A program made the position numbers and the translations under genes. A stretch of DNA of 35,677 nt, taken from contig JALFNZ010000067.1 of NCBI GenBank assembly GCA_022774085.1, forward strand, positions 1 through 35,677. The letters run 5' to 3'. Positions 1 through 7,451 of this stretch are shown piece by piece (within the stretch, counting starts at the first letter, position 1; the number at the start of each line of letters is the position of its first letter). The notes beneath the pieces were generated by a model. It ran no database searches and was not told the origin of the DNA. It saw only the letters and a list, made by a program, of their open reading frames with translations. Source of the DNA: Bacteroidales bacterium (GTDB lineage: Bacteria; Bacteroidota; Bacteroidia; Bacteroidales; UBA932).

Positions 1-7
1 AATAAAA

Positions 8-1303
8 ATGGAAGACAACAGAAGAGGCGGCTTCGGCCGCAGGACAGAAGGCCGTAGAGAGTACGGCAGAAATGACTCCGAAAGGAGAGGAAATTCAGAA
101 AGACCACACAGGAACTTTGGAGAAAGAAGGAGCTTCGGCGATCGTCCTGCAAGGAATTTCGGTGAAAGGAAAAACTTCAATGACAGAAACGAATCAGGCG
201 AGAGAAGGAGCTTCGGTGAGCGTCCGGCAAGACCTTATTCAGAAAGACCTTCAAGAAGCTTCGGTGAGCGTCCGGCAAGGAAATTCGGCGACAAACCGAC
301 AAGAACTTTCGGAGATAAACCAGCAAGAACATATGGTGACAAGCCCGCAAGGACTTACGGGGACAGACCATACAGGAACGATTCAGACAGACATTCATTC
401 GGAGACAGGAGAAAACCTCTCGCAGGAAAGGGCAACAGGAAGGTAGCAGGAAGGAAAAAATCATACGCAGACCTCAATTATTTCCGCAACGAGGATGAGA
501 GCGGAATCAGCAGAATGATCAACAGAAGGCCTCAGGCCGATTCCAATACCTTCTCTGACAACGATATGGTGATTACTCCTATCAAGGAGGAAGTAAGACT
601 CAACAAGTTCATCGCCAATTCCGGCATCTGCTCACGCAGGGAGGCTGACAACTTCATCCTTGCAGGTGTAGTTACAGTGAACGGCGAGGTTGTGACAGAG
701 CTCGGAACCAAAATCAACATCAACAACGATGATGTCAGGTTCAATGGTGAAAGGCTCAAAGGTGAGGCAAAAGTATATATCGTGATGAACAAGCCTAAAG
801 GCTATGTGACCACTTCAAGCGATCCTCATGCAGAGAAGACTGTCATGGACCTGCTCAAGAAATGTCCTTCAAGAGTGTTCCCTGTAGGAAGGCTAGACAA
901 GAATACCACAGGTGTGCTCATGTTCACCAATGACGGAGAGATTGCCGAGAAGCTCACACATCCTTCATACGACAAGAAGAAAATTTATCAGGTTTCTCTT
1001 GACAACAAGCTCAAACAGGAAGATTTTGAGAAAATCATGAGCGGCGTAGAGCTTTCTGACGGAGTCATCGCAGCCGATGCACTTGAGTACATCGAGGAGG
1101 ATGACCACCGCAAGCTCGGCATTGAGATCCATTCAGGGAAGAACCGCATCGTCAGAAGGATTTTCGAATCCCTCGGATATGAGGTGAAGGCACTTGACAG
1201 GGTATATTTCGCAGGACTCACCAAGAAAGGCATTAAGAGAGGAGATTGGAGATATCTCACAGAGGGTGAAATCAATCTTCTCAAGATGGGTGCTTACCTT
1301 TAA
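8..1303 (+). CDS. RsuA/RluB-family rRNA pseudouridine synthase with arginine-rich repeat N-terminus
   Basis: Isomerises a specific uridine to pseudouridine in ribosomal RNA; it acts in the cytoplasm on the ribosome or its precursors. The C-terminal ~235 residues are a normal RsuA/RluB enzyme: an S4 RNA-binding domain at about 196-240 (RLNKFIANSGICSRREAD) and the synthase domain with the catalytic motif GRLDKNTTG, catalytic Asp297. Residues 1-190 are an extra, very basic, low-complexity region made of G-R/F-G-E-R-P-A-R type repeats, including seven in-register octapeptides at 68-123. Such tails are usually disordered and bind RNA (inference). The frame is open to the left edge of the window (only 7 bases), so the true start could lie upstream; ATG at 8 is the first start visible. 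Era follows after 18 bases. RluB versus RsuA/RluE/RluF substrate choice cannot be decided from sequence alone. Confidence 0.9.
   Translation: MEDNRRGGFGRRTEGRREYGRNDSERRGNSERPHRNFGERRSFGDRPARNFGERKNFNDRNESGERRSFGERPARPYSERPSRSFGERPARKFGDKPTRTFGDKPARTYGDKPARTYGDRPYRNDSDRHSFGDRRKPLAGKGNRKVAGRKKSYADLNYFRNEDESGISRMINRRPQADSNTFSDNDMVITPIKEEVRLNKFIANSGICSRREADNFILAGVVTVNGEVVTELGTKININNDDVRFNGERLKGEAKVYIVMNKPKGYVTTSSDPHAEKTVMDLLKKCPSRVFPVGRLDKNTTGVLMFTNDGEIAEKLTHPSYDKKKIYQVSLDNKLKQEDFEKIMSGVELSDGVIAADALEYIEEDDHRKLGIEIHSGKNRIVRRIFESLGYEVKALDRVYFAGLTKKGIKRGDWRYLTEGEINLLKMGAYL
209..376 (+). repeat. In-frame tandem 24-base repeat array (7 octapeptides)
   Basis: Seven consecutive 8-residue units inside the pseudouridine synthase gene, residues 68-123: SFGERPAR, PYSERPSR, SFGERPAR, KFGDKPTR, TFGDKPAR, TYGDKPAR, TYGDRPYR. 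The period is exactly 24 bases. Positions 209-231 and 257-279 are identical over 23 bases, two units apart, so the array probably grew by slippage or unequal crossing-over. Looser copies extend to the left (SFGDRPAR at residues 42-49). The repeat also keeps a second frame open over 72-446, which is a by-product and not a gene. Confidence 0.9.
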
Positions 1304-1321
1304 TATAACAGGGCATACCGT

Positions 1322-2218
1322 ATGGAAGCTCAAAACAAAAATCATCGCGCTGGATTTGTCAACATCATCGGAAACCCGAATGTTGGCAAATCCACGCTTA
1401 TGAATGCCCTTGTGGGAGAAAAGTTGTCCATTGTGACGGCCAAGGCTCAGACCACAAGGCACAGAATAATGGGTATCGTCAACGGAGAGGATTACCAGAT
1501 TGTATATTCCGACACCCCTGGCATTCTCAAACCGAACTACAGGCTCCAGCAGAGCATGATGAATTTCGTTGACACGGCTATCGGCGATGCTGATATCGTC
1601 CTGTATGTCACTGACACTGTGGAAAAAAGCGACAAGAATCAGGAATACATTTCCAAACTCCAGAAAATCGGTTGTCCTGTAATATTGGTAATCAACAAGA
1701 TAGACATCAGTACCCAGGAAAAGGTGCATGAACTGATGCAATGGTGGAGCGAGCAGCTACCTCAGGCAGTGATTTTCCCTGCATCGGCTCAGGAAAAGTT
1801 CAATCTGGACAATATATTCGATGCCATTGTGGACAGGCTTCCGTTGGCTCCTGCATGGTACGACAAGGATGTTTTCACGGACAAGAATCTCAGGTTTTTC
1901 GCATCGGAAATCATCCGCGAGAAGATTTTCCTCAACTACAAGGAGGAGATTCCATACAGTTGCGAGGTGGCTGTGGAAGAGTTCAAGGAAGGGGCTGAAA
2001 GATATGACATCAGCGCTGTCATCTATGTGATGAGGGACAGTCAGAAGGGCATCATCATCGGCAAAGGCGGCCAGTCTTTGAAGAAGGTCGGCACTCAGGC
2101 CCGTATCGACATGGAAGATTTTTTTCAGAAGAAGGTATTCCTGAAACTTTTCGTCAAGGTTGATGCAGATTGGAGGGAAAGCAAGAAGGAATTGCGCAGG
2201 TTCGGATATGAATATTGA
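1322..2218 (+). CDS. era: GTPase Era, 30S ribosome assembly factor
   Basis: Essential Ras-like GTPase that binds the 3' end of 16S rRNA and checks 30S subunit maturation, linking ribosome assembly with growth and division. All motifs are present: G1 P-loop GNPNVGKS at 17-24, TTRHR switch near 44-48, G3 DTPG at 64-67, G4 NKID at 125-128, G5 SAQ near 155-157. The C-terminal KH domain is at about 210-285, with its GKGG loop at 247-250. Length of 298 residues is normal for the family. It starts 18 bases after the pseudouridine synthase stop, so the two rRNA-directed proteins are probably co-transcribed, and parC begins 41 bases downstream. Nothing unusual is seen. Confidence 0.97.
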   Translation: MEAQNKNHRAGFVNIIGNPNVGKSTLMNALVGEKLSIVTAKAQTTRHRIMGIVNGEDYQIVYSDTPGILKPNYRLQQSMMNFVDTAIGDADIVLYVTDTVEKSDKNQEYISKLQKIGCPVILVINKIDISTQEKVHELMQWWSEQLPQAVIFPASAQEKFNLDNIFDAIVDRLPLAPAWYDKDVFTDKNLRFFASEIIREKIFLNYKEEIPYSCEVAVEEFKEGAERYDISAVIYVMRDSQKGIIIGKGGQSLKKVGTQARIDMEDFFQKKVFLKLFVKVDADWRESKKELRRFGYEY

Positions 2219-2259
2219 TCCTGCCTTTGAACAAGAACTATTACTAACACACATAAGAC

Positions 2260-4968
2260 ATGGATATTGACGAGATCGATCTCCCGGGAGAAGACATAGA
2301 AGGAGCAGAAGACGGACAGGAAATGGAAGAAACTCAGGTCGTTGGGACACCGGGCAAGTTTGATAAGCTGCTCGGAGAGAACAGCCGCAAGTTCAAGCTT
2401 TCCGGAATGTTCAAGGACTGGTTTCTGGACTATTCGTCCTATGTGATTCTGTACAGGGCCGTGCCTCACATCATTGATGGCATGAAGCCTGTGCAGAGGC
2501 GTGTCCTGCATGCGATGTGGCGTATCGATGACGGCAGATATACAAAGGTTGCCAACATCGTGGGCCAGGCCATGCAGTTCCATCCCCACGGCGATGCGTC
2601 AATCCTCGGTGCTCTCGTGCAGCTAGGTCAGAAAGGATATCTGATCGACATGCAGGGAAACTGGGGCAACATCCTTACAGGAGACTCCAACGCGGCTCCC
2701 CGTTACATTGAAGCACGTCTGAGCAAATTTGCAAAGGAGGTCGTTTTCAATCCGAAGACCACAGCTTGGATGACTTCTTATGACGGCCGCAATCAGGAAC
2801 CGGTAGAGCTCCCTATCAAATTCCCTCTTCTGCTTGCCCAGGGTGCGGAAGGCATTGCCGTGGGTCTTGCGTCGAAGATTCTGCCTCACAACTTCAACGA
2901 GTTGATTGATGCGTCTATTGCCATCCTTCAGAACAGGGGATTCGAGATATATCCGGACTTCCCTACCGGTGGCTTTGCCGACTGTTCGAAATATATGAAA
3001 GGACAGAGGGGCGGAGTTGTCAAAGTCAGGGCAAAGATTGAGAAAATCGACAAGAATACATTGGCCATCAAGGAGATACCTTATGGAAAAACCACCCATA
3101 TCATCATTGATTCCATTCTCAAGGCAAAGGAAAAGGGAAAGATAAAAATCAAGAAAATCGACGATCTGACTACCGACAAAGTGGACATCCTGATACATCT
3201 TCCAAACGATGTGTCACCGGACAAAACCATCGATGCTCTTTATGCCTTCACCGATTGCGAGGTGTCAATCTCACCGAACGCCTGCGTTATCGTGGACAAG
3301 AAACCTCAGTTCCTGAATGTGGATGATGTGCTCAGATACAGTACTTCTCACACCAAATCACTTCTGGGCATGGAACTTCAAATCAGACTGGATGAGTTGG
3401 AGAACGACTGGCATTACAGCTCACTGGAAAAGATTTTCTTTGAGAACAAGGTTTACAAGATTCTTGAGAATGACGCCCGTTCATGGGAGGACCAGCTCAG
3501 GGAGGTCTATGAGGCAATGCTCCAATATCAGTATCTTCTCAAGAGGGAGATTGTGATGGAGGACATTAACAAGTTGGTGGAGAAGCCTGTCAGGAAGATT
3601 TCAAAGTTTGACGTGAAGGCAGTGGAAGAAAAACTCCGCGGTATTGAGGATGAGATGGACGAGGTACAGAATCATCTTGAACATCTTACCGAGTTCACTG
3701 TCAACTGGTTCAGGAACCTGAAGAAGAAATACGGAAAGGATTATCCGCGCAAGACCGAGCTTACCGGCTTCGAGTCGATTGCCGTCACCAAGGTGGTCAA
3801 CAACAATGCCAAGCTTTACGCAAACAAGGCCGAGGGCTTCGTCGGCATCAACCTCAAGAAGGAAGACAATGCGGAATATATATGCGACTGCTCCGACCTC
3901 TCGGAGATAATCGTCATCCACAAGGATGGTAAATATATGGTTACCAAGGTGTCCGAGAAGGCTTTCTTCGGAAAGGATATTCTCTATGTAGGAGTTTTCG
4001 ACAGGAATGACCAGAGGACAATCTACAATGTAATCTACCGCGAGGGCAAGACTGCCCTGAGCTACGCCAAAAGATTCGCAGTCACAAGCATTACACGTGA
4101 CAAGGAGTATGACATCACACAAGGCACGCCAGGGTCTGTAATTCTTTGGTTCACAGTCAACCACAATGGAGAGGCCGAGACTGTCAAGATATATTTCAGG
4201 CCGCGTCCGAAGCTCAAAAAGACAATCGACGAGTATGATTTCTCACAGCTCGGAATAAAGGGACGCGCCTCAAGGGGCAACCTTGTTTCGAAGAACCCTA
4301 TCCAGAAGATAATGCTCAAGAGCAAGGGTATATCGACCATAGGAGGAAAGGATATATGGTTTGATGAAGACATCCAGAGGCTGAACGAGGACGGCAGGGG
4401 CATACATCTCGGCCAGTTCAATACCGGAGACCATATACTTGCCATTTTCCGCGACGGTACTTATTATACAACTTCGTTTGACCTTAGCAACAGATATCAG
4501 GGTGATCTGCTCAAGATTGAAAAGCTTGATGTGAACAAGACTTACACGGCGCTTTACTATGACAAGGGCGTGGAGGCGTTCTATATCAAGAGGTTCTCGT
4601 TCGATGTCAGTGACAACACTTCTGTAAGTTTCATTTCCGATACCAAGGGATCGTTCCTTGTGGCTGTCAGCGATGACAGGCACCCTCAGGTTGAGGTGAT
4701 TTTCGGAGGAAAGTATGAGCATCGTGAAGCCGAGAAGATTGATGCTGAAGAGTTCATCGGAAAGAAAGGCATTCAGGCAAAGGGTAAGAAGGCCAGCCAG
4801 TATGACATAAAGGATATAAAGTTCATAGAGCCGCTCCGCAAGCCTGAGGACGACATTACGGAGTCTGAGCCGGAAGTCATTGAGAACCAGGCAGGTGAAA
4901 TCGACAATTCCGATGTTGAGGATCCTATAGACATTGATGCAGATGACGATCAGCTCACTTTGTTCTAA
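2260..4968 (+). CDS. parC: DNA topoisomerase IV subunit A
   Basis: Breakage-reunion subunit of a type IIA topoisomerase; with ParE (not in this window) it decatenates sister chromosomes and relaxes supercoils. The active-site pair is Arg148-Tyr149 in AAPRYIEARL. The winged-helix/tower region covers about 45-480, followed by a C-terminal DNA-wrapping beta-pinwheel domain of about 350 residues. Assignment to ParC rather than GyrA rests on close resemblance to Bacteroidota ParC (HPHGDASI, GNWGNILTGD, DPHTNE-type gyrase features absent) and is from memory. Both ends are acidic: the first 25 residues and the last 45 (ending DDDQLTLF). In the quinolone-binding helix the positions equal to E. coli ParC Ser80 and Glu84 are Ala113 and Gly117. 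Its 3' end overlaps the aroK start. Confidence 0.93.
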   Translation: MDIDEIDLPGEDIEGAEDGQEMEETQVVGTPGKFDKLLGENSRKFKLSGMFKDWFLDYSSYVILYRAVPHIIDGMKPVQRRVLHAMWRIDDGRYTKVANIVGQAMQFHPHGDASILGALVQLGQKGYLIDMQGNWGNILTGDSNAAPRYIEARLSKFAKEVVFNPKTTAWMTSYDGRNQEPVELPIKFPLLLAQGAEGIAVGLASKILPHNFNELIDASIAILQNRGFEIYPDFPTGGFADCSKYMKGQRGGVVKVRAKIEKIDKNTLAIKEIPYGKTTHIIIDSILKAKEKGKIKIKKIDDLTTDKVDILIHLPNDVSPDKTIDALYAFTDCEVSISPNACVIVDKKPQFLNVDDVLRYSTSHTKSLLGMELQIRLDELENDWHYSSLEKIFFENKVYKILENDARSWEDQLREVYEAMLQYQYLLKREIVMEDINKLVEKPVRKISKFDVKAVEEKLRGIEDEMDEVQNHLEHLTEFTVNWFRNLKKKYGKDYPRKTELTGFESIAVTKVVNNNAKLYANKAEGFVGINLKKEDNAEYICDCSDLSEIIVIHKDGKYMVTKVSEKAFFGKDILYVGVFDRNDQRTIYNVIYREGKTALSYAKRFAVTSITRDKEYDITQGTPGSVILWFTVNHNGEAETVKIYFRPRPKLKKTIDEYDFSQLGIKGRASRGNLVSKNPIQKIMLKSKGISTIGGKDIWFDEDIQRLNEDGRGIHLGQFNTGDHILAIFRDGTYYTTSFDLSNRYQGDLLKIEKLDVNKTYTALYYDKGVEAFYIKRFSFDVSDNTSVSFISDTKGSFLVAVSDDRHPQVEVIFGGKYEHREAEKIDAEEFIGKKGIQAKGKKASQYDIKDIKFIEPLRKPEDDITESEPEVIENQAGEIDNSDVEDPIDIDADDDQLTLF

Positions 4969-5503
4969 AATTTCGGGGGAGGTTATCTCCCTCGCAGGCT
5001 TCATGGGATGCGGAAAGAGCACGGTAGGGCGGATTCTTGCCCGCAGGCTTGGCGTGGATTTCTATGATCTGGACAGCCTGATTGAGCAGAACTCGGGGAT
5101 AACAATTCCCGAAATCTTTGCATCGCAGGGCGAAGAGGCATTCCGTCGGATGGAAGCGCAGACCTTGGAGACTTTCCTGGAATCCAGGACAAACCGGAGC
5201 GCAGTGCTGTCGCTCGGCGGAGGAACGCTGACAACCGAGCGCTGCCGGCAGCTGCTACAAGGCCGCTCAGTCTGCATCTATCTCAAGGCCTCGGAAGACA
5301 CCCTCGTGCGGAATCTGTCCGGTCAGGCAGACGGCAGGCCCATGCTCGAAGGCGCACATGACGAAGCTGCACTCAGGGAACGCATCCGCACCCTGATGGC
5401 ACGCCGCTCAGGCATATACGAATCCGCCGCCACCCACACCGTCCATGTCGATGCCCTCCAGCCCGAAACCATCGCCAAAACCATCGCCCAAACCATAGCA
5501 TAA
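4937..5503 (+). CDS. aroK: Shikimate kinase
   Basis: Phosphorylates shikimate to shikimate 3-phosphate with ATP, fifth step of the chorismate pathway to aromatic amino acids; cytoplasmic. Walker A is GFMGCGKST, the shikimate-binding DLD motif follows (FYDLDSLIEQ), then the GGGTL motif and the GRPML lid region. Start is uncertain: TTG 4934, ATG 4937 or ATG 4943 all overlap the end of parC in another frame, and no ATG lies between the parC stop and the P-loop, so translational coupling to parC is likely. ATG 4937 is chosen, giving 188 residues; the family is usually about 170-180. The last ~10 codons (TIAKTIAQTIA) are a short repeat that continues past the stop codon. This gene uses more GC-rich codons in its 3' half than its neighbours. 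Confidence 0.93.
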   Translation: MQMTISSLCSKISGEVISLAGFMGCGKSTVGRILARRLGVDFYDLDSLIEQNSGITIPEIFASQGEEAFRRMEAQTLETFLESRTNRSAVLSLGGGTLTTERCRQLLQGRSVCIYLKASEDTLVRNLSGQADGRPMLEGAHDEAALRERIRTLMARRSGIYESAATHTVHVDALQPETIAKTIAQTIA

Positions 5504-5543
5504 GCCATCGCCGGAATCATCACCCAAACCATCTCATAAGCCA
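5487..5543 (+). repeat. Imperfect direct repeat across the aroK stop codon
   Basis: Positions 5487-5507 and 5523-5543 match at 19 of 21 bases (36-base pitch), each containing the string CATAAGCCA; the first copy includes the aroK TAA stop. Shorter CCATCGCC/AACCAT units (5471-5520) make the whole stretch quasi-repetitive. This looks like local slippage duplication that rebuilt the end of aroK. Confidence 0.75.
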
Positions 5544-5610
5544 GATGAGAACAGAGCGGTGATGGAGTGTTTGTCTGGAAGTGGCTTGAGTGAGAGGCGA
5601 TTGATGAAGT

Positions 5611-5650
5611 GTGTGGAAAATTTTGGAGGAAAGTGGAAGAATATGGAAAA
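5611..5650 (+). promoter_or_regulatory. Candidate MraZ operator: four TGGA repeats at 10-base pitch
   Basis: TGG occurs at 5614, 5624, 5634 and 5644, exactly 10 bases apart, in blocks gtgTGGaaaa, tttTGGagga, aagTGGaaga, ataTGGaaaa; a weaker TTG continues the register at 5654. Known MraZ sites in other bacteria are three or four direct TGGGN-like (or AAAGTG-like in mycoplasmas) repeats of the same 10-base pitch just before mraZ. Position, pitch and sequence agree, so autorepression of the dcw operon is inferred. Confidence 0.75.
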
Positions 5651-5657
5651 TTTTGTT

Positions 5658-5665
5658 TACTTTTG
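5658..5665 (+). promoter_or_regulatory. mraZ promoter -7 element (TAnnTTTG)
   Basis: TACTTTTG matches the Bacteroidota primary sigma factor -7 consensus TAnnTTTG at all fixed positions and sits 30 bases before the mraZ ATG. No clear TTG -33 element is found about 19 bases upstream; that spot is occupied by the TGGA repeats, which fits repression by occlusion or a weak, regulated promoter. Confidence 0.6.
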
Positions 5666-5695
5666 CGGTGATTAGCGTGAAAGTATAACAGAGCC

Positions 5696-6166
5696 ATGGT
5701 CAGATTCATCGGAGAATATACTGCAAAAGTTGACGACAAGTGGAGAGTAATCCTGCCTGCCGCCTTCAAAAGCATTATGCCAGCCGATTCAGACATGAGG
5801 TTCGTAATCAGAAAGGAGAACTTCAGCGACTGCCTTGAAATGTTTACCTACGCCGAGTGGGAACGTCAGTCCGAGCAAGTCAGATCCAAGCTCAACCCTG
5901 CCTTCAACAGGGAGCACGCTAAGTTTTGGAGAGCATATATGTTCAACAGCAGCATAGTCGAGCCTGATGCAAAGCTCGGACGCATCTCCATTCCAAGAAA
6001 ACTTCTTGAGATGATTGGCGTGAGCCAGGAAGGAACAGGCAAGGAAGTCGTATTCTCCGGCAACGATTACAAAATCGAAATCTGGGCCAAGGATAAATTT
6101 GAATCCAACATCATTTCAAACGAAGAATTCTTATCAATTGCCGGTTCGTTGTCAGAAAATCTCTAA
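5696..6166 (+). CDS. mraZ: MraZ, transcriptional regulator of the dcw operon
   Basis: Nucleoid-associated DNA-binding protein that forms a ring and binds repeats before its own gene, repressing the division/cell-wall operon. Two SpoVT/AbrB-like halves are visible: the first around residues 3-50 with the signature DDKWRVILPAAF at 13-24, the second around 80-125 with DAKLGRISIP at 91-100. Length of 156 residues is normal. The first signature normally reads D-x-K-G-R; here Trp16 stands in place of Gly. It is the first gene of the operon; rsmH starts 17 bases downstream. The candidate operator and promoter lie directly in front. ATG 5696 is the only sensible start, matching the family N-terminus (RFIGEYTAKVD). 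Confidence 0.95.
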   Translation: MVRFIGEYTAKVDDKWRVILPAAFKSIMPADSDMRFVIRKENFSDCLEMFTYAEWERQSEQVRSKLNPAFNREHAKFWRAYMFNSSIVEPDAKLGRISIPRKLLEMIGVSQEGTGKEVVFSGNDYKIEIWAKDKFESNIISNEEFLSIAGSLSENL

Positions 6167-6170
6167 TAAG

Positions 6171-6176
6171 AGGAGG
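6171..6176 (+). promoter_or_regulatory. Strong Shine-Dalgarno of rsmH
   Basis: AGGAGG seven bases before ATG 6184. Bacteroidota genes rarely use such a perfect site; most starts in this window, including mraZ, have none. It fixes the rsmH start. Confidence 0.8.
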
Positions 6177-6183
6177 ACCGGAA

Positions 6184-7098
6184 ATGTCAGAATATCATAC
6201 ATCAGTTCTATTGGACGAAAGTGTAACCGCCCTCGTGCAAAACGTGGATGGGGTCTATGCTGATGCCACCTTCGGCGGAGGCGGGCACACTGCCGAAATA
6301 CTTTCACGCTTATCACCCAAAGGCAGGGTGCTCGCGTTCGACCGCGATGCGGACGCATTGGCCAATAGCATTGATGACCAACGACTTACTCTGATACGCA
6401 GCGATTTTCGCTGGATACACAATCACGTTCTGAACGAAGGCTTCAAAGAAGGAATCGATGGAATAATTGCTGACTTGGGAGTGTCATCCCATCAGTTCGA
6501 CACTCCGGAAAGAGGATTTTCATTCAGATACGACGCTCCACTGGACATGAGGATGAACACCGAAGGAGGAACAACGGCCGAAGACATTGTAAACGGATAT
6601 GATCCGGAGGACCTCGAAAGGATATTCAAGCTCTACGGAGAAGTGGACAATAGCAGAAAAGTGGCTCAACTGATCTGCCGGGCAAGGGAGCAGGAAAGAA
6701 TCATCACAACCGGCCAGCTTGACAAAGCCATTGAGAAGGTACTTCCGAAATTTGCCGAACACAAATTCCTTGCAAAGGTCTATCAGGCCCTGCGAATCGA
6801 GGTGAATCAGGAAATGAAGTCTCTTGAAAAGTTCCTCAGCGGAGCTGCCGCCTCACTCAGGCCGGGAGGCAGACTGGTGGTGATTACATATCACTCCCTT
6901 GAAGACAGAATGGTCAAGAACTTCATTAAGACAGGTAACATCGAAGGCAAGACTGAGAAAGACTTCTACGGCAATATCAGCACCCCGCTGAAGGCCGTGA
7001 ACAAAAAACCTATCTTGCCACAGGAAAGCGAAATCGCCGTAAACACCAGAGCGAGAAGTGCCAAACTGAGGATAGCTGAAAAGGGAGGTGAGTCATGA
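6184..7098 (+). CDS. rsmH: 16S rRNA (cytosine-1402-N4)-methyltransferase
   Basis: Methylates N4 of C1402 in the P-site of 16S rRNA using S-adenosylmethionine (old name MraW). The SAM-binding loop DATFGGGGHT is at 28-36, the Rossmann acid AFDRD follows at 51-55, and the highly conserved block SSHQFDTPERGFSFRYD is at 101-117 with DMRM after it. A VITYHSLEDRMVK motif lies near residue 245. Length of 304 residues is normal. Its TGA overlaps the ATG of the ftsL-like gene by 4 bases (ATGA), indicating coupled translation. Confidence 0.97.
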   Translation: MSEYHTSVLLDESVTALVQNVDGVYADATFGGGGHTAEILSRLSPKGRVLAFDRDADALANSIDDQRLTLIRSDFRWIHNHVLNEGFKEGIDGIIADLGVSSHQFDTPERGFSFRYDAPLDMRMNTEGGTTAEDIVNGYDPEDLERIFKLYGEVDNSRKVAQLICRAREQERIITTGQLDKAIEKVLPKFAEHKFLAKVYQALRIEVNQEMKSLEKFLSGAAASLRPGGRLVVITYHSLEDRMVKNFIKTGNIEGKTEKDFYGNISTPLKAVNKKPILPQESEIAVNTRARSAKLRIAEKGGES

Positions 7099-7433
7099 AC
7101 TGGAGCAAGATAGGAAGAGTCCTGGCCGAAACCTTGAAATCATTCGGCCGGGGTGACATAATCCTCAGGTTGAGAATGGATAAACTCTTCCCTTTCATCC
7201 TTCACCTGTTCATCCTGGCATGGATAAGCATCTGGCTGAGTTACAAAATTGAGCAGACAATGCTGAAAATGGAAACAAACAAAGCTACCATCGAAATCTT
7301 GCAGATAGATAATGCAAAGAAAACATTCGATATAGTGGAACTTAGCCGTATCAGTACTGTTGAAAAGATGCTCCAGGATGAAGGTTCGAGGGTCAAGGCG
7401 CCTGACAAACCGGCGGACATATTGAAGAAATGA
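7095..7433 (+). CDS. ftsL: FtsL-like divisome protein
   Basis: Small bitopic membrane protein expected to join FtsQ (and FtsB) in the complex that activates septal peptidoglycan synthesis. It has 112 residues: a basic cytoplasmic N-terminus of about 30, one membrane span at about 31-48 (LFPFILHLFILAWISIWLSY), then a heptad-like periplasmic stretch at 50-95 that could form a coiled coil. Sequence similarity within FtsL is poor; the call rests on size, topology and position between rsmH and the PBP gene, where Bacteroidota have this FtsL-like family. It overlaps rsmH by 4 bases and is 18 bases from the PBP start. Confidence 0.82.
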   Translation: MNWSKIGRVLAETLKSFGRGDIILRLRMDKLFPFILHLFILAWISIWLSYKIEQTMLKMETNKATIEILQIDNAKKTFDIVELSRISTVEKMLQDEGSRVKAPDKPADILKK

Positions 7434-7451
7434 CAGATAAAAGCAGAAAAA

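Larger units (their letters stand above)
5504..5695 (+). other. Intergenic region between aroK and the dcw operon
   Basis: The longest gene-free stretch in the window (192 bases). Left part: the tail of the aroK direct repeat. Middle: two nested short inverted repeats, CATCACC at 5518-5524 with GGTGATG at 5559-5565, enclosing TCTCAT at 5532-5537 with ATGAGA at 5544-5549; they could fold, but no T-run follows, so a terminator is not claimed. Right part: the four TGGA repeats and the TAnnTTTG element of mraZ, described separately. Confidence 0.8.

Noticed and set aside
72..446. Open frame of 124 codons overlapping the pseudouridine synthase start region in another frame
   Set aside because: It exists because the 24-base repeat array is a multiple of three and keeps all frames open; no family resemblance and no separate start signal.
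5518..5565. Possible terminator hairpin after aroK
   Set aside because: Short nested stems of 7 and 6 base pairs with large internal loops and no T-run; not enough to call.
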